DNA of 64,000 nt from Acanthaster planci (lineage: Eukaryota > Echinodermata > Asteroidea > Valvatida > Acanthasteridae), in NCBI RefSeq assembly GCF_001949145.1, contig NW_019091367.1, positions 1,764,596 through 1,828,595 on the forward strand, in the 5' to 3' direction. Numbering within the stretch: position 1 is the stretch's first letter; the number at the start of each line of letters is the position of its first letter. The position numbers and the translations under genes are program-made. Under the pieces are notes generated by a model. That model had not been told where the DNA came from and made no database searches. It saw nothing but the letters and a program-made list of their open reading frames with translations. This document shows positions 41,101-47,100 of this stretch, piece by piece.

Positions 41101-44100
41101 TTTAGTTTCACCAAAGTTTACAGATATATATCCATTTTGATCCTGCCAAGGTGTGTTTATTGTTACGGAGAATCTTTAAGAATCCTTCAAAAGCCTCCAC
41201 TTTCCAGGAAGCCCTTAGCACAGTATTTGTACTTAAACTTTTTAGAGACATCAAGCCTCATGTTGAAGTAATACTGGCTGTGTTCTACCTTCCTCAAACC
41301 TACAAAATCTGCCCTTTGAAGCCTCCTGGTAGATTTTCAAGGATTTGGTTGGGTTAGATTTTAAGTTGGTCATTGATGGACTTCTCTTTTCCCCATCCAA
41401 CTTCTACCCCTGCAGTGCTGGGGTGGGCCGGACAGGCACGTACATCGTGATTGACAGCATGCTGAAGCAGATGCAGGCTGAGAACAAGGTTAACGTCTTC
41501 GGCTTCCTGAAGCGCATCCGGACGCAGAGGAACTACCTGGTGCAGACGGAGGTAAGGTGGTCGGCTCTCCATCAGGGCACGCCACTGCTGCAGACTTTGT
41601 CAAAATGGCATTCGAGTCATATACTGTACTGCTCTGTGGCATGACTGGTGACTATGGGATATCCAACTGAAGTTCAGAATGCCCAGTTCCATGTTGGTCT
41701 TATTACATCATAACCCTCTCAGAAATTTCTTGGGCACCTTTTTTGACAGAAAGTACAACCTATCAATCAGTTTCCCCCGGTTGATGTGAAAACAGTTTTA
41801 TCCGAGAAAAAAGTCTGGAATAACTTGAACAAAACAACAGCGCTAGTCAGTTTACAGAAGAATTATATGTTGTCCTCAGATGTGACTTCAGATGGCTGGC
41901 CATTGATTTGCAAGGATAAAGACTGTATTTCGTGGATTTTGTCTCAAGAGGCAAGGACTACTTACAGGAGAACAATGTCTTTTTTGCTAGCGCTTGTGTT
42001 TAACCCTCTCATGATTTTGGCTCGACCCATCAGGAGCAGTACGTGTTCATCCACGACGTCCTCCTGGAGTGGCTGAAGGCCGGCAATACCACGGTGCAGG
42101 CAGCCGACCTGAGACAGTACACTGACCGGATGACGCTACCAGACGAGCAAGGCAAGGTGCTGCTGGACGAACACTTCAAGGTGGGTGCCATACGAAGACC
42201 TTTTACCTCCTGAGTCTGTAAAAGCCTCAGCCATGGCAACCTTCCCTTGATGTGATACTGATCATTTGCATGTTTCATTTCATGGGTAATGACCCGAGAC
42301 ACAATGGTACATACACATAAAACCTCTAAGAGATCGTATGTCGCCCTTTGGCAAGCCTGATTCTGTTCACCCTGTGGATAAACGGGCCCACTTTAGCACA
42401 GCAGAGCCCCTTGTTGGAGGACAGTTTGTGACTGAAAAGTCAAGAGTGTTGCTTACGTTGTTGCAACCCCTAGACTGGCTGTTTCCTAGATTTCTGTTCA
42501 TCCTCTTCCCCTCGTCTCACCCCTGCAATGTTGTGCAGGGTGGCTCATTCATTTTGACTTGTGACCACATTATACCAATGAAATTACATTATGAAAGGTA
42601 CATGTACAATTAAGCAAGGTCGGGTGTGTGCTTTAGTACCCAATGTATGCCTTCATTAAGTGGGGATTCATACATATTTCAAGATGGATGGAAATTGGCA
42701 CTTTATAAAGATTCTGGTAGGAAATAAATTAACTTAATTTGTAAAAATTTGAATGAAGCAGACATGTATTACGACTCCATTTACCCACTGCTTTGATTTT
42801 CTCACATGCCGCAGTTCATCGCCACGCAGAAGATTCGTGATTACGAGTTCTCCAAGGCCCGGCACGCCCTAAATCGCAGCAAGAACCGGAGCAAGCTGCT
42901 GCCCATGGAGAGGAACAGGGTCTCCATCTCAGGCGTGGCAGGGCAGGAGGGGTCTGACTACATCAACGCGTCATTCATACAGGTAACGGCCAGGGGCTGT
43001 GGATGGGAAGCACTGGCGATGGAAGCCGGGGGGGGGGAAATGCCCCCCCCCCACTTTTTGACTGGGGGCCTGCCCCCCCCCCCCACTTTTCGCTGATCCT
43101 GTAATTGGATGGGGCTTAATGGATCTACCTAATAATGACTAATGCCTGATGGTCTAACAACTGGGCCCCCTCCCCACTTTGAAAATCCTTCCGCCGCCGC
43201 TGATGGATAGTGTAGCTTGTACATGTAGGTAGGGCCCCCCATTCCAGCCCCACCCCCTCTTCCTTGCCCCTAGTTTAGTGTTGTTGTAAAGGCCATTTCT
43301 AAGTACAAGTATATCAAACTGGATAGCCTGGTCCGGCTGAAATCAAGCGCAAGGAAACTACACAGTGCTCAAAATACTTCTAACCTGGAGTACAGCGTCT
43401 AGCCACAATCACTACATGTTACCCAAACTTGTTTCCTTTGTTGTCCAGTGGAGTAGCGAAAAATTTAGTAACCTACCTTTTGAAACTTTGATCAAAATAT
43501 GGTAATACTTCTGGGGTTAAATAAATGTAGGTGCAAAAGTATACACAAACTTAGAAAAATGTGTTGGATAAGACTTGAAGCTTTGCACAATGGAGATAGA
43601 CTCAAGAGAGATTTATCTACACCATGTGGATAAATCACTTTTATCCACACCATGTGGATAAATCACTTTTCACTTTTTGGAAGAGGTAGGGTTCTGAAAA
43701 GAACCATTGAGTGTGTACTCAACGTCTCTCCAGTGAACTCTGTTCTTTTTCAGAGAACCATACATGTACCTCTTCCAAAAAGAGATCTGTCCACATGGTA
43801 TTACCGTAAGCCTTCTCTTTCAAAATGTATTGATTTCTATACAGGCTAGTAGAAATCTAAATGAGCTAGTACAATCTTCAGTTAACTAGCACATTGGGCT
43901 ACCAAGGGGAAAAAAGTGATCACAGGGCCTGCTAAGGAGTGGTTTGAGGGCTTTGGTTTTTGAACATGGGTGGGAAATAGAGTTTTTAAACAAGAAGGCA
44001 TTGTAATATTGTCCATGTATTTGGCAAAATACTTGGAAAAGGACTTGCACTAACAGAAAAACTCAGGATATTCAGGATACAGGAAAAATTACTCACTGAG

Positions 44101-47100
44101 AGAAACGGTGACCTGTGACGAATCACGCGTACATGATTTAAGTGGAATGAATCAAAGCACATGTTGAACAAGGATCCATTGGATAAAGTTTATGTTATGA
44201 GTTGCATCATTGTGAGACCCTTTGTTGGTTTAGCTTTGGTTTTTTTTTAGTGATTGTTGTTTATATTCTGATTCATTGCCTTTTGATTGGACAGGGTTAC
44301 CGTAGAAACAGGGAGTTTATATTCTGATTCATTGCCTTTTGATTGGACAGGGTTACCGTAGAAACAGGGAGTTTATATTCTGATTCATTGCCTTTTGATT
44401 GGACAGGGTTACCGTAGAAACAGGGAGTTCATTGTCACCCAGTACCCATTGAAGGAAACCATGACAGAGTTTTGGCGTATGCTGTGGGAGTGTAACTCGA
44501 CAACCATCGTCATGTTGACGGACAAAGAGGAGGTATGACCGCGAGGAGGAAAAAAAGGTTTCCAAAAAAAAAAGTGTCTCGATGGAAGTTTGCAGCTTTC
44601 ACAACTGAGCTCTGACAATGGTCTCACAGAGCTTTTGACAGTGGTGTGACTGACATTTAAAATGTGTTGTGAAGAAGACATTGACTGTCCGCTGACTGAC
44701 AGTTGAAAAGGGGTCAAGAAGATGTTGATACTGGCCAAACGGGACGTTGAGGATTTTACAACAAAAAGTTCAAAATTACCCTAGCAGATAAAGGTAATAG
44801 GTTTGCAGTAGCCCTGTGCAAAAAATATCTCTCTTGTGAGTGTGTGTGGCTCTGAAAAGAACCCAGATGGAACTAAGTTAGCGTCCTCTCCACATATCAC
44901 CACTTCCAGACATCATATGAACCACTTCACCATTGGAATCCCTGCAGTAGGCTGACGAGGGATAGAGCATACTGTCCGAAACATCAAGCACCCTCTGGTT
45001 GTTAACAGAACCACACCTACTGACAACAGAGACGGTTCTGCTACAAATCTATTACCTTCATATGCCACCTTCACCATGAAAAACTTCAAATCTCAACCCA
45101 ACAGATGTTGAAAATATCCCCAATATGATGTTGGAAATGTCCTGTTTACAACATCAGAAATTCACCAGCAGTACTTTAACGAAAGCCTAATGTTTCAATG
45201 AAAATGCCTCAAAAAACCCACAACACATAATGGGCTGTGATCTGTTGGGACGCCGAAAACAAGTCATCAAAAATGTGACAGAACCCACGTGGGGGCATTT
45301 GCAAACCTCTCAATATTGCCATACTGTGCACATGTCCTTACACGATTAAAGATAACTTTGGAAGGGGAATTAAGCATAACCTTTTTTATTCCACTGAACG
45401 AAATCCTTCACTTTTTAGAGTACTTCCCGTGGATTGTTATTCCAGTTCCCCTTTGCCTTTGCTTTCCCACAACTTACAAACTCCTCAAGGGCTCATGGAT
45501 TCTTGAGGCGCAAGGGTTATACCAGTACATTGGTGTCTTTTAAATTGGAAGTGTCTAGTGGATTATCTTTTCACTTGTCATTTGAAACTTGATATTTCCT
45601 CTACTGACAAAGCTTTCCTCATGGGGAGTGGCATTGGCTCATGAATTTTCCCAATGTTCCCCTCGGGCAGACAGCTCTAGGGAATCCACAAGAGAACTTG
45701 CATTTCTTTCAGGAAAAGCATAATAGCCACCTTTCCTTGGTTTAGCTTTGGCTTTTTTTCCTCTGTACAATTTCATGATTATATGTACCGATCAATCTTC
45801 ATGGAATGCTAAATAGAATCGACTAAGGACTTACTCCTCCGGAAGTCAGCACATTGAACCAATCGGCCGACTTTTGCCCCATCAGGAACAATAAAAAATA
45901 CTGTCCGCCAAGGCGTGAGTCACATTTGATTGAATGCCAGATGTCTGCTCATTCTGCTCTGGCCCGCAGGACGACAGTCCCATCTACTGGCCCACCAACA
46001 AGGACGAATCCCTGACCTTTGGCACCATCAAGGTCACCCTGTGCGAGGAGGAACATTCCAACATGTCCTACATCACCAGGGAGTTTCTGCTGTGCTGCTC
46101 ACAGGTACACAAAATGACAATTAATAAGAGCAAATCTTGATGAGGGAATACTGGAGATGAGAAGATTGTATTTGAGCATTTGGCACATATGGATGATTTC
46201 AAGTTGACTTGGCATCTGGAAGACCTTGTCCTACTCACAGTATATCTCTGAACAAGATCTTCCAAGTCACTCAGTCCTACTTGATGCAGACATCCAAACT
46301 CCTCTGGAATCTAATGTGCCTTCAGCATTTTGACAGCCACTGTAATCTAATGCAGGGCTTGAGGTCCCAGTTTTGTTCCACTTGTGTTCTAGTGCAAAGT
46401 GTGCTCCAATAGTATCACACAGAATTATCCGCTCAGGGAAGATTCCTTTAAAAAAATCATCAAGGTGTCTGGCCAATTAACAGGAACCACTGTTTAAATT
46501 ACCAAGACTGTGTAACTGTTATTGCGCCTAGGGGCTCAGATAGGGGTGTTCATCTACAAAATGAGTGTAAAAGCGCCATGTATCATTTTCAACTGTTTCC
46601 GTTCAGTGATTACAATTCTCGTAACCAAACTCTTCCATGTAATTTTGTTGTCCTTGACTTTCCTATTAAAGGTATAATGGAGTAGCTGTAGTACGTAACA
46701 AGTTCCCTGTATTCTATAATATTAAGTCATCCATTCATCAAGAAGCCAGACTGGAGTGTCAGATGCAAAGTGGCAAAGAAGTTAACAATTGTGCCCAACT
46801 TGGAAAACTTGCTTGTCCTTTTCTTATGAAGCAGCCAATATAGCCGTTTCACAATAGTGCGCCACCAAGAGTTTGCAACGCATTGGCCAATCAGAACGTG
46901 CGAAATTTGTCGACCCTTTCCAAACGCGCAATGGGTCGACAAATTCTGTGCGTTGTGATTGGCCGATGCTTGCAAACTCTTTGCTGGCGCACTATTATGA
47001 AGTGGTCGTATTGTGATGCCTTTTTTTTTCCCTCTAGGACGAGGATCAGCTGACGGTCAAGCAGTACCACTGCAGCTATTGGCCAGACAGCTGCTCCCCG

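Larger units (their letters stand above)
40903..42814 (+). other. introns 11-13 of the receptor (excluding exons 12-13)
   Basis: Introns 40903-41415, 41552-42033 and 42181-42814. No repeat or additional exon recognised. Confidence 0.65.
42983..44406 (+). other. intron 14 of the receptor
   Basis: Begins with poly-C/poly-G rich sequence (43029-43084), then a 28-bp tandem duplication (43619-43675), a histone-type stem-loop foldback (43670-43785) and the triplicated acceptor unit at its 3' end. Confidence 0.7.
44533..45969 (+). other. intron 15 of the receptor
   Basis: Contains retroelement debris at about 44820-45060 with an antisense histone-type stem-loop and a hammerhead-like core; the rest is unremarkable. 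Confidence 0.65.

Noticed and set aside
44259-44426. CRISPR-like direct repeats
   Set aside because: Contiguous tandem units without spacers in an animal intron; explained as splice-site triplication.
44848-45100. Histone gene on the minus strand
   Set aside because: The 3' stem-loop looks right but no histone fold sequence is found upstream on that strand.
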